From positions 310,001 to 374,000 of the forward strand of contig NZ_FQVX01000003.1 in the NCBI RefSeq assembly GCF_900129495.1: 64,000 nucleotides of DNA, read 5' to 3'. Of this stretch, positions 8,185-17,356 are shown piece by piece; positions within the stretch are counted from its first letter, which is position 1; each line of letters opens with the position of its first letter. This stretch comes from Geodermatophilus nigrescens. GTDB taxonomy: Bacteria; Actinomycetota; Actinomycetes; Mycobacteriales; Geodermatophilaceae. The notes under the pieces were generated by a model, which was given only the letters and a program-made list of their open reading frames with translations, was not told the origin of the DNA and did no database searches. The position numbers were made by a program, and so were the translations under genes.

Positions 8185-8550
8185 TCAGGCCGGCACCTCC
8201 TGGAAGGCCCGCACCTCGATCCGCCCGCCCAGTGCCCTCGACGCCTTGGCAGCCCAGGCGACGGCGGCCTCCCGGTCCGGCGCCTCGACGACCCAGAAGC
8301 CGCCGAGGTACTCCGGCGCCCGGGTGAAGGGCTCGTCGGCGAGGACGAGGTCGTCCCCGGTGGCGTCGACGGTGACCGCGGTCGACGGCGGGTGCAGCCC
8401 GCCGGCGAAGACGAGCGCACCGGAGGACGTCAGCTCCTCCATGAACGCGCCGGCCGCCGCCAACGCGGCCTCCAGCTCGGCGGGCTTCATCGTCGCCATC
8501 GTCGGCTCCTCGGACGAGTCGTGCGGCATCGACAGCAGGTACTGGGTCAC
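8185..8550 (-). CDS. YCII/DGPF-domain protein
   Basis: 121 residues, start GTG at 8550 chosen because GGGAGGA lies 5-11 nt upstream and the protein then begins VTQYLLSMPHD, the usual start of this family. The ferredoxin-like YCII fold is recognisable: an N-terminal beta strand, MKPAELEAALAAAGAFMEEL helix, SGALVFAGGLHPPSTAV, and the C-terminal FWVVEAPDREAAVAWAAKAS. In actinobacteria these small proteins often accompany ECF sigma factors, but none is adjacent here. Enzymatic role unknown for most members. It is the first chromosomal-style gene after the tRNA fragment. Confidence 0.8.
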   Translation of the reverse strand: MTQYLLSMPHDSSEEPTMATMKPAELEAALAAAGAFMEELTSSGALVFAGGLHPPSTAVTVDATGDDLVLADEPFTRAPEYLGGFWVVEAPDREAAVAWAAKASRALGGRIEVRAFQEVPA

Positions 8551-8795
8551 GGGGTCCTCCCGGTCGTCGTCGCGGCCACCGCGGCCGCCGTCGTGCGAGG
8601 GGGACCTCTGCCGCTCGGGTAACTCATCGGTCGCCCCACCGGGGCGCCGACTCCGCCCGGCTCGCAGGGACGAGGCGGGCAGCTCCGCCTGGGTGCAGGG
8701 CCACTTCGGCGGGCCGGTGACCCGGACCCTCGTCCCGTCAGGGCGCATGGCTCGTCGACAGTCCGTCCCGTGGTGTCCTCGGAGGAGTCGGAGGA

Positions 8796-9113
8796 TCACC
8801 AGGACTCCTCGAGGACGACGGCCGTGCGGCCGCTGGGCAGACGGTGGAGCAGCACGTCCCCTGCGGGGTTGCAGTCGCTGCCCTCGCCCTGCCGGCTCTC
8901 CGCGGCGAAGCACGACCGGTCGCCCGCATCTGCGATCCACTCGACCGCCGGGCCGCAGGGCCAGCGCCCCAGCAACACGTCCTCCCGCTTGAGCCAGCTC
9001 CGGGCGTCCCGGCGGGTCATCCGGCGGCCATTGACCAGGGGCTCTCCGTCGGGGGTGCGCGGGACGAACTCCCCGCCTCCGGGCGGCCAGGGGTCGGCGT
9101 CCTCGGATGCCAT
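8796..9113 (-). CDS. Hypothetical protein (105 aa)
   Basis: MASEDADPWPPGGGEFVPRT begins a small soluble protein with a mid-part MTRRDARSWLKREDVLLGRW and ends LHRLPSGRTAVVLEESW. Two cysteines occur but no metal-site spacing. Start at 9113: TAGCCT ends 6 nt upstream with no ribosome site, the pattern of a leaderless message. It lies between YCII and a small membrane gene on the same strand. The 245 nt between 8551 and 8795 contain nothing I can identify. Real gene likely, function unknown. Confidence 0.6.
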   Translation of the reverse strand: MASEDADPWPPGGGEFVPRTPDGEPLVNGRRMTRRDARSWLKREDVLLGRWPCGPAVEWIADAGDRSCFAAESRQGEGSDCNPAGDVLLHRLPSGRTAVVLEESW

Positions 9114-9164
9114 GCCGGCAGGCTAGGCCGCGGCGGGCTCCCCGGTGGAACGGCACGAGACGCC

Positions 9165-9413
9165 TCAGTCGGCGGGGCGGCGGTCCCGGGGCCGGGGCGG
9201 CAGCAGGGCCCCTGCGAGGGCGCCGAAGAAGCCGGCCACCACCGCCGAGGACCCGTGGAGATCCGCCGGCCACCACAACACCAGCCCGACCACCACGCCC
9301 ATCAACACGGCGACGGGCAGCCGGAGGAGCACACCGCGCCAGTAGGGCTCCCGCTGCTCCACAGCCGGGACGGTAGCCAGCCGGGGGCCGGGCACGGCAT
9401 CCCCCGGACGCAC
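9165..9413 (-). CDS. Small membrane protein (82 aa)
   Basis: Two hydrophobic segments (about residues 30-47, LPVAVLMGVVVGLVLWW, and 53-70, SSAVVAGFFGALAGALL) with a basic end (PRPRDRRPAD) predict a two-helix membrane hairpin. No family recognised. The ATG at 9413 has no obvious ribosome site; a GTG near residue 19 is an alternative start that would keep both helices. A hairpin terminator for the upstream iron-transport gene ends just before it. Confidence 0.5.
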   Translation of the reverse strand: MRPGDAVPGPRLATVPAVEQREPYWRGVLLRLPVAVLMGVVVGLVLWWPADLHGSSAVVAGFFGALAGALLPPRPRDRRPAD

Positions 9414-9415
9414 GA

Positions 9416-9445
9416 CGCGCCCCCGGCCGGTAGGCCGGGGGCGCG
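9416..9445 (-). terminator. Intrinsic terminator after siderophore-binding lipoprotein
   Basis: CGCGCCCCCGGCC and its exact complement (13 bp) flank a GGTA loop, 15 nt after the stop of the gene 9460-10488. Confidence 0.7.
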
Positions 9446-9459
9446 TCGGGGAGCAGGCG

Positions 9460-10488
9460 TCAGCCGAGGACGGGGACCTCGGTGGCCGGGTCGCCGTCGG
9501 CAGCGGCGGCCAGGGCCGGGACGACCTCGTCGACCAGGTAGGGCAGCGACAGCGGGCTGCCGAACCCGAGCGCCGCGGAGACGTCGCCGGAGTAGGTGCC
9601 CAGAAGGACCGTGCGGCCCGAGGTGACGACGTCGAGCGCGGAGAACAGCGTGTCGGCGTCGGCGGCCGCCTGGTCGTAGCCGTTCACCGCGAGCACGTCG
9701 GCGTCGAGCAGGTCGAGCCGCTCCTGGCTGACGTCGGTGCTGGTCTCGGGGACGGTGAAGCCCAGGTCGGTGAAGAACTGGGTGCGCAGGTCGTCGGAGC
9801 CGAGCAGGTAGTGGCCCGAGCCGACGCCGGTCAGGTCGACGGCGATCGACGTGCCGGCGAAGTCGGGGTTCTCCTCGACCGCGGTCTGGAACCGGCCCTC
9901 GACGTCGTCGACGAGCGCCTGGGCCTCGTCCTCGCGGCCGAGCGCCTGGCCGATGAGCAGCGTCTGCTCCTGCCAGGGGGTGGCGCCGTCGGCGTACTCG
10001 TCGGTCTGGGCGAGCGTCGGCGCGATGCCCGACAGCTGCTCGTACACGGCCTCGTCCATGAACGAGTACACGCCGACGATCAGGTCGGGCTCGAGTGCCG
10101 CGACGGCCTCGACGTCGATCTCCTCGCCGCCCACGGTCGGGATCTCCTCGTCGGGGAGCTGCTCCTCCGCCCACGGGCGGGTCGTGGCGTCGTAGTCGCC
10201 GAGCAGCTCGCGCTCACCGACCGGCGTGACGCCCAGCGCCAGCACGAAGTCCTGGTCGTTGAAGCCGACGGTGACCACCCGCTGCGGCTCCTCGGGGATC
10301 TCCGTGGTGCCGAACTTGTTCTCGATCGACACGGGGAAGGCGCCCGAGGACGACGACGAGGGCGACGAGCCGGCGTCGGCGGCGGGCTCGTCCTCCGAGC
10401 CGCAGGCCGTCAGGCCACCGGTGAGGGCCAGGACGGCGAGGGGGACGACGAGACGGGACGGGCGCGAGAGACCCGGACGCGGAGACAC
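9460..10488 (-). CDS. Iron-siderophore ABC transporter, substrate-binding lipoprotein
   Basis: 342 residues with a lipoprotein signal (basic N-terminus, hydrophobic stretch, LTGGLTAC lipobox near residue 29), then a Ser-rich linker and a FepB/FhuD-type periplasmic-binding fold: RVVTVGFNDQDFVLALGVTPVG, a EVDVEAVAALEPDLIVGV-like segment, and FFTDLGFTVPE. It should bind a ferric siderophore outside the membrane; no permease or ATPase gene is adjacent, so it works with a transporter encoded elsewhere. The start is GTG at 10488, with TAACCT 6 nt upstream inside an iron box and no ribosome site, so a leaderless message repressed by IdeR is likely. Family assignment is strong, ligand unknown. Confidence 0.88.
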   Translation of the reverse strand: MSPRPGLSRPSRLVVPLAVLALTGGLTACGSEDEPAADAGSSPSSSSSGAFPVSIENKFGTTEIPEEPQRVVTVGFNDQDFVLALGVTPVGERELLGDYDATTRPWAEEQLPDEEIPTVGGEEIDVEAVAALEPDLIVGVYSFMDEAVYEQLSGIAPTLAQTDEYADGATPWQEQTLLIGQALGREDEAQALVDDVEGRFQTAVEENPDFAGTSIAVDLTGVGSGHYLLGSDDLRTQFFTDLGFTVPETSTDVSQERLDLLDADVLAVNGYDQAAADADTLFSALDVVTSGRTVLLGTYSGDVSAALGFGSPLSLPYLVDEVVPALAAAADGDPATEVPVLG

Positions 10489-10492
10489 CCGG

Positions 10493-10511
10493 GCAGGTTA
10501 GCCTGCCCTAA
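10493..10511 (-). promoter_or_regulatory. IdeR/DtxR iron box overlapping the -10 region
   Basis: Read on the minus strand, TTAGGGCAGGCTAACCTGC matches 15 of 19 positions of the IdeR/DtxR consensus (TTAGGTTAGSCTAACCTAA). The -10-like TAACCT lies inside it and ends 6 nt before the GTG of the binding-protein gene, so repressor binding would directly cover the promoter. Confidence 0.85.
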
Positions 10512-10522
10512 CCGCGCGGTGA

Positions 10523-11281
10523 TCACGGGGCGTCCGGGAGCCACGCCACCAGACGGCCCCGTGACCAGCACCGACCCACCGTCTCGACGCGCAGTCGCCC
10601 GCCGTCGGACACCGCCACGGCCAGGATGCTGTGCCCGGAGGCGGGGCGGTCGCCGAGCGTCGGCACCGACGGCGCCACTCCCACGCCCTCCGCCGACACC
10701 CACGCGAGCGCCCGCCCGGCCGCGGCCTCCTCGAGGCGACCCAGGAACGCGGCGCGGCGCGCGGGCGCCAGCCGGGACAGCGCCCACGTCGTCGTCACCA
10801 CGGGGAGTGCGCCCGCCGGCACCTGAGCCACCGCGTCCGGCAGGGCGTCCACCGGGTCGCCGCGCACGAGCTGCGGCGGGGCGGCGGCCGCCAGCGCGAC
10901 CTCCGCCGCCAGCAGCGCGACCCGCTCCTCGTCGTCCGCCGGCACGGACGCCAGCAGCCACCGCGCGTCGTCCGGATCCGTCACGTCCAGCGGCGCCCGG
11001 TCGAGGCCGACCCGGGCGACGACCGGCGGGAGCGCCGTCGCGGGCACCGGCCGGCCGCCGACCGTCGCGGCGGTCACCTGCACCGGCGAGGCCGGGTCGC
11101 CGAGCGCCGGGCCGCCGTCGTAGCGGATGCCCACCCGGTCGACGGCGGTGTTCAGCGCGGCCGGGCGGCCGACGTCGACCAGCCCGACGGCGTCCGCGCC
11201 GGTCCGCCGCGCCGCCTCCGCGACCAGCGGGTACAGGACGGCGTACCGGCCGGTCTCGTCGCGGACCGCCCGCCGGGGCAC
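10523..11281 (-). CDS. DUF2332 family protein, N-terminally short
   Basis: 252 residues. DETGRYAVLYPLVAEAARR, followed by GLVDVGRPAALNTAVDRVGIRYDGG, is the DUF2332 signature (family form: evGrsAgLNll.Dry.Y.Yg). The family's usual N-terminal helical portion, roughly 70-90 residues, is missing: the start GTG at 11281 lies only 4 nt after the stop codon of the UvrA-like gene, with no room upstream. It may be translationally coupled to that gene. Either the protein is a natural short form or it was truncated. Function of the family is unknown; the glycine-rich nucleotide-binding-like motif near residue 37 is intact. Confidence 0.75.
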   Translation of the reverse strand: MPRRAVRDETGRYAVLYPLVAEAARRTGADAVGLVDVGRPAALNTAVDRVGIRYDGGPALGDPASPVQVTAATVGGRPVPATALPPVVARVGLDRAPLDVTDPDDARWLLASVPADDEERVALLAAEVALAAAAPPQLVRGDPVDALPDAVAQVPAGALPVVTTTWALSRLAPARRAAFLGRLEEAAAGRALAWVSAEGVGVAPSVPTLGDRPASGHSILAVAVSDGGRLRVETVGRCWSRGRLVAWLPDAP

Positions 11282-11285
11282 GGCC

Positions 11286-13670
<2,385 letters not shown>

Positions 13671-13792
13671 CGGGTCTCCATCCGAGGTCGCGGGGTCGCA
13701 GCCGCTGTCTACCGGACGGGGACGACGGGACGGGAGCCCTCCGCCCCGTCCGGCTGACCCGCGGGCGCTCGGGCGACGGCTCAGGCGCGCAC

Positions 13793-13836
13793 GTGACGGC
13801 TCAGGTGACGGCTCAGGTGACGGCTCAGGTGACGGC
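13793..13836 (+). repeat. 12-bp tandem repeat over a stop codon
   Basis: TCAGGTGACGGC is repeated three full times (13801-13836) with a partial copy before it. Read on the minus strand each unit is GCC GTC ACC TGA, that is Ala-Val-Thr-stop, the exact last codons of the VOC gene ending at 13825. A further diverged copy lies near 13775-13790. Confidence 0.85.
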
Positions 13837-14250
13837 CTGGATGCGGACCATGTTCCCGGCGGGGTCGCGGAAGGCGCAGTCGCGGACGCCGTACGGCTGC
13901 TCGGTGGGCTCCTGCACCACCTCGGCGCCGGTGGCCTGGATCCGGTCGAACGTGCCGTCGAGGTCCTTCGTCGCGAGGACCAGCGAGGCGTAGGTGCCCT
14001 TGGCCATCATCTCGGCGATCACCCGGCGCTCCTCGTCGGTGACGCCCGGGTCGGCGGCCGGCGGGTGCAGGACCAGCGAGGTGGCGGCCTCGTCGGCGGG
14101 ACCGACGGTGATCCAGCGCATGCCGGCGTAACCGACGTCGTTGCGCACCTCGAGGCCGAGCGCGTCCCGGTAGAAGGCGAGCGAGGCCTCGGGGTCGTCG
14201 TGGGGGAGGAAGGCGTGGTGGATGGTGAGGTCGGTGGCGGTGGAGGTCAT
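13825..14250 (-). CDS. VOC family (glyoxalase-like) protein
   Basis: 141 residues from ATG at 14250. Two beta-alpha-beta-beta-beta modules are seen: IHHAFLPHDDPEASLAFYRD followed by LGLEVRNDVGYAGMRWITVG, and YASLVLATKDLDGTFDRIQ followed by AEVVQEPTEQPYGVRDCAFRDPAGN. The closing DPAGNMVRIQ is the classical end of a VOC domain; the DPEASLAFY helix resembles bleomycin-resistance or dioxygenase-like members. It follows the AraC regulator by 5 nt and is surely in the same operon, the common AraC-VOC pairing. Substrate unknown. The final codons and stop are embedded in a tandem repeat. Confidence 0.85.
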   Translation of the reverse strand: MTSTATDLTIHHAFLPHDDPEASLAFYRDALGLEVRNDVGYAGMRWITVGPADEAATSLVLHPPAADPGVTDEERRVIAEMMAKGTYASLVLATKDLDGTFDRIQATGAEVVQEPTEQPYGVRDCAFRDPAGNMVRIQAVT

Positions 14251-14255
14251 GCCGG

Positions 14256-14702
14256 TCACGCTAGGGACGGCGCCCCCGCCGGTGCTTCTCGATTCCTGAC
14301 CGGTCGCGTGGCCGCCCTGACCACGCACGACGGCATGTCCGCCGCGCGCGCCGCCTCCCGCCGGTAGGTGCTCGGTGGCACGCCGACGAGCTCGGTGAAC
14401 CGGGTGCTGAAGGTGCCGAGGGACGAGCAGCCGACGGCGAAGCAGACCTCGGTGACGGTGAGGTCGCCGCGGCGCAGCAGGGCCATCGCGCGCTCGATGC
14501 GCCGCGTCATCAGGTACGAGTACGGCGACTCGCCGTAGGCCCGCCGGAACGCGCGGCTCAGGTGGCCGGCCGACACGTGCACGCCCCGGGCCAGCGCCTC
14601 GACGTCGAGCGGCTGGGCGTACTCCCGGTCGATCCGGTCGCGGACCCGGCGCAGCCGCGCGAGGTCGCGCAGGTGCTCGCGGTCGTCCGGCGGCCTGGTC
14701 AC
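14256..14702 (-). CDS. AraC family transcriptional regulator
   Basis: 148 residues from GTG at 14702 (VTRPPDDREHLRDLARLRRV). Almost the whole protein is the AraC/XylS DNA-binding domain: first HTH DVEALARGVHVSAGHLSRAFRRAYGESPYSYL, second HTH TVTEVCFAVGCSSLGTFSTRFTELVGVPPSTYR. There is no N-terminal sensing domain, so it belongs to the short AraC class usually found beside a VOC protein, which may act as its ligand-sensing partner. It is transcribed away from the DUF2975 gene with a 111-nt divergent spacer. The tail after residue 125 (RNREAPAGAPSLA) is low complexity. Confidence 0.88.
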   Translation of the reverse strand: MTRPPDDREHLRDLARLRRVRDRIDREYAQPLDVEALARGVHVSAGHLSRAFRRAYGESPYSYLMTRRIERAMALLRRGDLTVTEVCFAVGCSSLGTFSTRFTELVGVPPSTYRREAARAADMPSCVVRAATRPVRNREAPAGAPSLA

Positions 14703-14813
14703 GGGCGGATGGTGCCACCGGCGCCGTCGCGGGGACACCCCTGTCGGCGACGGACCATCGACCGACGGCGTGTACCGATTGACATTCGATAGCCAGTGCA
14801 CGACGGTCGATGC

Positions 14814-15278
14814 ATGCTTCCGCTGCCCCGCGTGGTGCGCCCGCTGCGCGTCCTGCTCGTCCTGGTGCTCGTCACCCTCCTCGCCGCCCAGGTGGCGGGC
14901 CTCCCCTGGGCGGTGGGGCAGCTGCCCGACGACGGGCTGCGCGGCCCGCTGCTGGCCGCCGGCGTACTGGTGCTCGCCTGCGCCGAGGCCGTCGTCGTCT
15001 GCACCTGGCGGCTGCTGGCGCTGGTGGCCGGCGACCGGGTGTTCAGCGCGGCGTCCCGGCCCTGGGTCGACGCCGTCGTGCGGCTGGTCGCCGCCGCGGA
15101 GGTGCTGCTGCTGGTCGCCACCGCGTACGCGGCCGCGGCCGGCGCGCCGCCGGGGCTGCCCGCCGCGCTGCTCGGGCTCGCGGTGGTCGGCGCGGCGGTC
15201 GGGCTGCTCGTCGTCGTCCTGCGGGCGCTGCTGCGCTCCGCCACGACCCTGCACGACGACCTCGAGGCGGTCATCTGA
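14814..15278 (+). CDS. DUF2975 membrane protein
   Basis: 154 residues, start at ATG 14814 (MLPLPRVVRPLRVLLVL). Four hydrophobic helices are predicted (about 11-29, 46-66, 86-106, 115-137), the layout of DUF2975 proteins, ending in LRSATTLHDDLEAVI. Its stop overlaps the next start as TGATG, so it is coupled to a small HTH protein, the usual partner of this family. TTGACA at 14779-14784 is a possible -35; the -10 is not clear. Together the pair probably forms a membrane-tethered regulatory module; the signal is unknown. Confidence 0.8.
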   Translation: MLPLPRVVRPLRVLLVLVLVTLLAAQVAGLPWAVGQLPDDGLRGPLLAAGVLVLACAEAVVVCTWRLLALVAGDRVFSAASRPWVDAVVRLVAAAEVLLLVATAYAAAAGAPPGLPAALLGLAVVGAAVGLLVVVLRALLRSATTLHDDLEAVI

Positions 15279-15523
15279 TGGCGATCGTCGTCCGGATCGA
15301 CGTGGAGCTGGCCCGCCGCAAGATGAGCGTGGGGGAGTTCGCCGAGCGCGTCGGGCTCACCCCGGCCAACGTCGCGGTCCTCAAGAACGGCCGGGCCAAA
15401 GCGGTGCGGTTCAGCACGCTCGAGGCCATGTGCCGGGTGCTCGGCTGCCAGCCCGGCGACCTGCTCGAGTGGGTGCCTGACGAGCAGGACGCGCCGGCCG
15501 CCGTGCAGGAGGCCCGCCGGTGA
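15278..15523 (+). CDS. Cro/CI-type HTH regulator (YozG-like)
   Basis: 81 residues. MAIVVRIDVELARRKMSVGEFAERVGLTPANVAVLKNGRAKAVRFSTLEAMCRVLGCQPGDLLEWVP is a full XRE/YozG-type helix-turn-helix (recognition helix near residues 27-37), nothing else attached. It begins inside the stop codon of the DUF2975 gene (1-nt overlap) and its own stop overlaps the FAD oxidoreductase start (GTGA), so three genes form one translationally coupled unit. Likely an autoregulator working with the membrane partner; target sites are not evident. Confidence 0.88.
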   Translation: MAIVVRIDVELARRKMSVGEFAERVGLTPANVAVLKNGRAKAVRFSTLEAMCRVLGCQPGDLLEWVPDEQDAPAAVQEARR

Positions 15524-16689
15524 GCGCCGGCGGGACGGGGCACGACGGCGCCGACGTCGTCGTGGTGGGGGCGGGCCTCGCCGGGCTGCACACGGCCACG
15601 CTGCTCGCCCGGGGCGGGCACGACGTGCTGCTGGCCGACCGGCGGCCGCGGCTGACCGGGGCGGTCCGCACCACCGGGATCTTCGTGCGCCGGACCCTCG
15701 ACGACTTCGACCTGCCGCCCGAGCACCTCGGCCCGCCCATCCGCCGCGTCGCCCTGTACCCGCCGGGTCTGCGCCGCCCGGTGGTGCTCGACAGCGACCG
15801 CGACGAGTACCGCGTCGGCGACATGGGCCCGCTGTACGAGGCGGGCGCGCGCGCCGCCGTGGCGGCCGGCGTGCGGCTGGCGCTCGGCACCCGCTACGAG
15901 GGCCGCGCCGACGACGGCGCCGTCGTCCTCACCGGCCCCGGCGGCCCGCTGCGGGTGCGGACGCGGTTCCTGGTCGGCGCCGACGGCGCCCGCTCCCGGG
16001 TGGCCCGCGACCTCGGCCTGGACCGCAACAGCGAGCTGCTCACCGGCGCGGAGGAGGTGTACGCCGTCCCGGACACCGGCCGCACGCCGACCTTCCACTG
16101 CGTGCTCGACCCGACGCTGGCGCCGGGCTACCTCGCCTGGGTGGTCGACGACGGCCGGCACGCGCACGTCGGGGTCGCCGGGTACGCGCACCGCTTCCCG
16201 TCCGGGTTGCGCGCCGCGCTCGACCGGTTCGCCGCGACCGCGCCCGGGCTGCCCGGTCCGCGGCCGGAGGCGGTCGAGCGGCGCGGCGGCCCCATCCCGG
16301 TCGGCGGCCTGCTGCACCGGATCGGCTGCCCCGAGGGGCTGCTCGTCGGCGACGCCGCCGGCGCGGTCTCCCCGCTGACCGCCGGCGGCCTCGATCCCTG
16401 CCTGCGGCTGTCGGCGCACGCCGCCGAGGTCCTCGACGACGCGCTGCGCACCGGCCGCCGCGACGCGCTCGCCGCCTACGACGGCGCCACGCTGCGCGCG
16501 TCGTTCCGTGGCCGGCTGCTCCTGCGGCGCGGCCTCGCCGCGGTGCGCACGCCCGCCGTCGCCGGGGCCGGCGTCGCGCTGCTGCGCACCCCGCCCGGCC
16601 GGGCCGCCGCCCGGCGCGTGCTCTTCGGCGACCGCTCCTTCCCCGACCCGGCGCCGGTGCGGCGGACGGCGGCTGCCGTGCCCGCCTGA
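15520..16689 (+). CDS. FAD-dependent oxidoreductase (geranylgeranyl reductase/PHBH-like)
   Basis: 389 residues. The N-terminus carries the dinucleotide motif VVVVGAGLAGLHTATLLARGGHDVLLADRR (GxGxxG near residue 17). A second FAD motif GLLVGDAAGAVSPLTAGGLD near residue 275 places it in the flavin monooxygenase/geranylgeranyl-reductase superfamily. The mid-section FLVGADGARSRVARDLGL is the DG motif of that group. It overlaps the HTH gene by 4 nt (GTGA). Substrate not predictable; a lipid or quinone-like hydrophobic compound is typical. The C-terminus (residues 330-389) is Arg/Ala-rich, and the gene ends 4 nt before the converging TetR gene. Confidence 0.82.
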   Translation: MSAGGTGHDGADVVVVGAGLAGLHTATLLARGGHDVLLADRRPRLTGAVRTTGIFVRRTLDDFDLPPEHLGPPIRRVALYPPGLRRPVVLDSDRDEYRVGDMGPLYEAGARAAVAAGVRLALGTRYEGRADDGAVVLTGPGGPLRVRTRFLVGADGARSRVARDLGLDRNSELLTGAEEVYAVPDTGRTPTFHCVLDPTLAPGYLAWVVDDGRHAHVGVAGYAHRFPSGLRAALDRFAATAPGLPGPRPEAVERRGGPIPVGGLLHRIGCPEGLLVGDAAGAVSPLTAGGLDPCLRLSAHAAEVLDDALRTGRRDALAAYDGATLRASFRGRLLLRRGLAAVRTPAVAGAGVALLRTPPGRAAARRVLFGDRSFPDPAPVRRTAAAVPA

Positions 16690-16693
16690 GCGC

Positions 16694-17260
16694 TCAGCCG
16701 TCGGCCGCGACGCCCCGCAGCTCGGCCAGCGAGGCCGCCAGCAGGGTGCCGAGGTCGCGGGCGTCCCCGCCGATCCAGCGGCCGAAGGCGACCCGGAAGA
16801 CGGCGGCGCCCGCCTCCGCGGCCAGGCTCGCGGTCGGCTCACCGACGCCGCGCTCGCGCAGGCCCTGCGCCATCGCGGCGGTGAGCGCGGCGAACTTGGC
16901 GAGCTCCCGCTCGCGCAGCTCGGGCGTGGCGTCGATGACCGCCTGGCGCTGCGCCGCGCCCGCGCGCCGCTCCTCGGGGAGCGTCTCGGGGATGGTGGCC
17001 AGCGCCGCGCCCACCGCGGCCAGCGGTCCGGCCGACGGGGGCGCGGCGGCCAGCCCGGCCACCAGCCGCTCCTGGAGCACCGGCGACCCGCCGAAGAGCA
17101 CCTCGCGCTTGTCGGCGAAGTGGCGGAAGAACGTGCGCTCCGTCAGACCTGCTCGCTCCGCGATCCCGGCGACGGTCGTGGCATCGAAACCGCGCTCGGC
17201 GTAGAGCTCGAGGGCGGCGCGCTCGAGCCGCCCGCGCGCGTCCGGCTGCCACCTCACCAC
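16694..17260 (-). CDS. TetR family transcriptional regulator
   Basis: 188 residues with the start taken at GTG 17260, because TACTCT ends 7 nt before it and no ribosome site exists (leaderless). A start at 17293 would add 11 residues and run through the operator. DNA-binding domain: ARGRLERAALELYAERGFDATTVAGIAERAGLTERTFFRHFADKREVLFGG (residues about 8-58). The remainder is the helical ligand domain. It diverges from the NAD-dependent epimerase gene, and the intergenic region carries two copies of a palindromic operator, so it likely represses both itself and that gene. Confidence 0.88.
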   Translation of the reverse strand: MVRWQPDARGRLERAALELYAERGFDATTVAGIAERAGLTERTFFRHFADKREVLFGGSPVLQERLVAGLAAAPPSAGPLAAVGAALATIPETLPEERRAGAAQRQAVIDATPELRERELAKFAALTAAMAQGLRERGVGEPTASLAAEAGAAVFRVAFGRWIGGDARDLGTLLAASLAELRGVAADG

Positions 17261-17274
17261 GGGGACGAGAGTAG

Positions 17275-17326
17275 TGATGGCAGCGACTGACATGCAGGCC
17301 TATGGTGATGGCAGCGGCTGACATCA
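17275..17326. promoter_or_regulatory. Two TetR operators, 31 bp apart
   Basis: Site 1 (17275-17295) and site 2 (17306-17326) both begin TGATGGCAGCG and continue ACTGACAT or GGCTGACATCA. Site 2 is a near-perfect 21-bp palindrome (9 of 10 arm pairs); site 1 matches 6 of 10. The 31-bp spacing is three helical turns. Site 1 abuts the TetR -10; TATGGT at 17301-17306, next to site 2, is a plausible -10 for the epimerase gene. Confidence 0.7.
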
Positions 17327-17337
17327 AGTCGGCCCTC

Positions 17338-17355
17338 GTGACCTGAGGAGGTCAC
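17338..17355 (+). promoter_or_regulatory. Hairpin enclosing the ribosome site of the epimerase gene
   Basis: GTGACCT and AGGTCAC form a perfect 7-bp stem around GAGG. The ribosome site GAGGAGG (17345-17351) lies in the loop and right arm, 5 nt before the GTG at 17357, so the structure could limit translation. Confidence 0.5.
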
Positions 17356-17356
17356 C

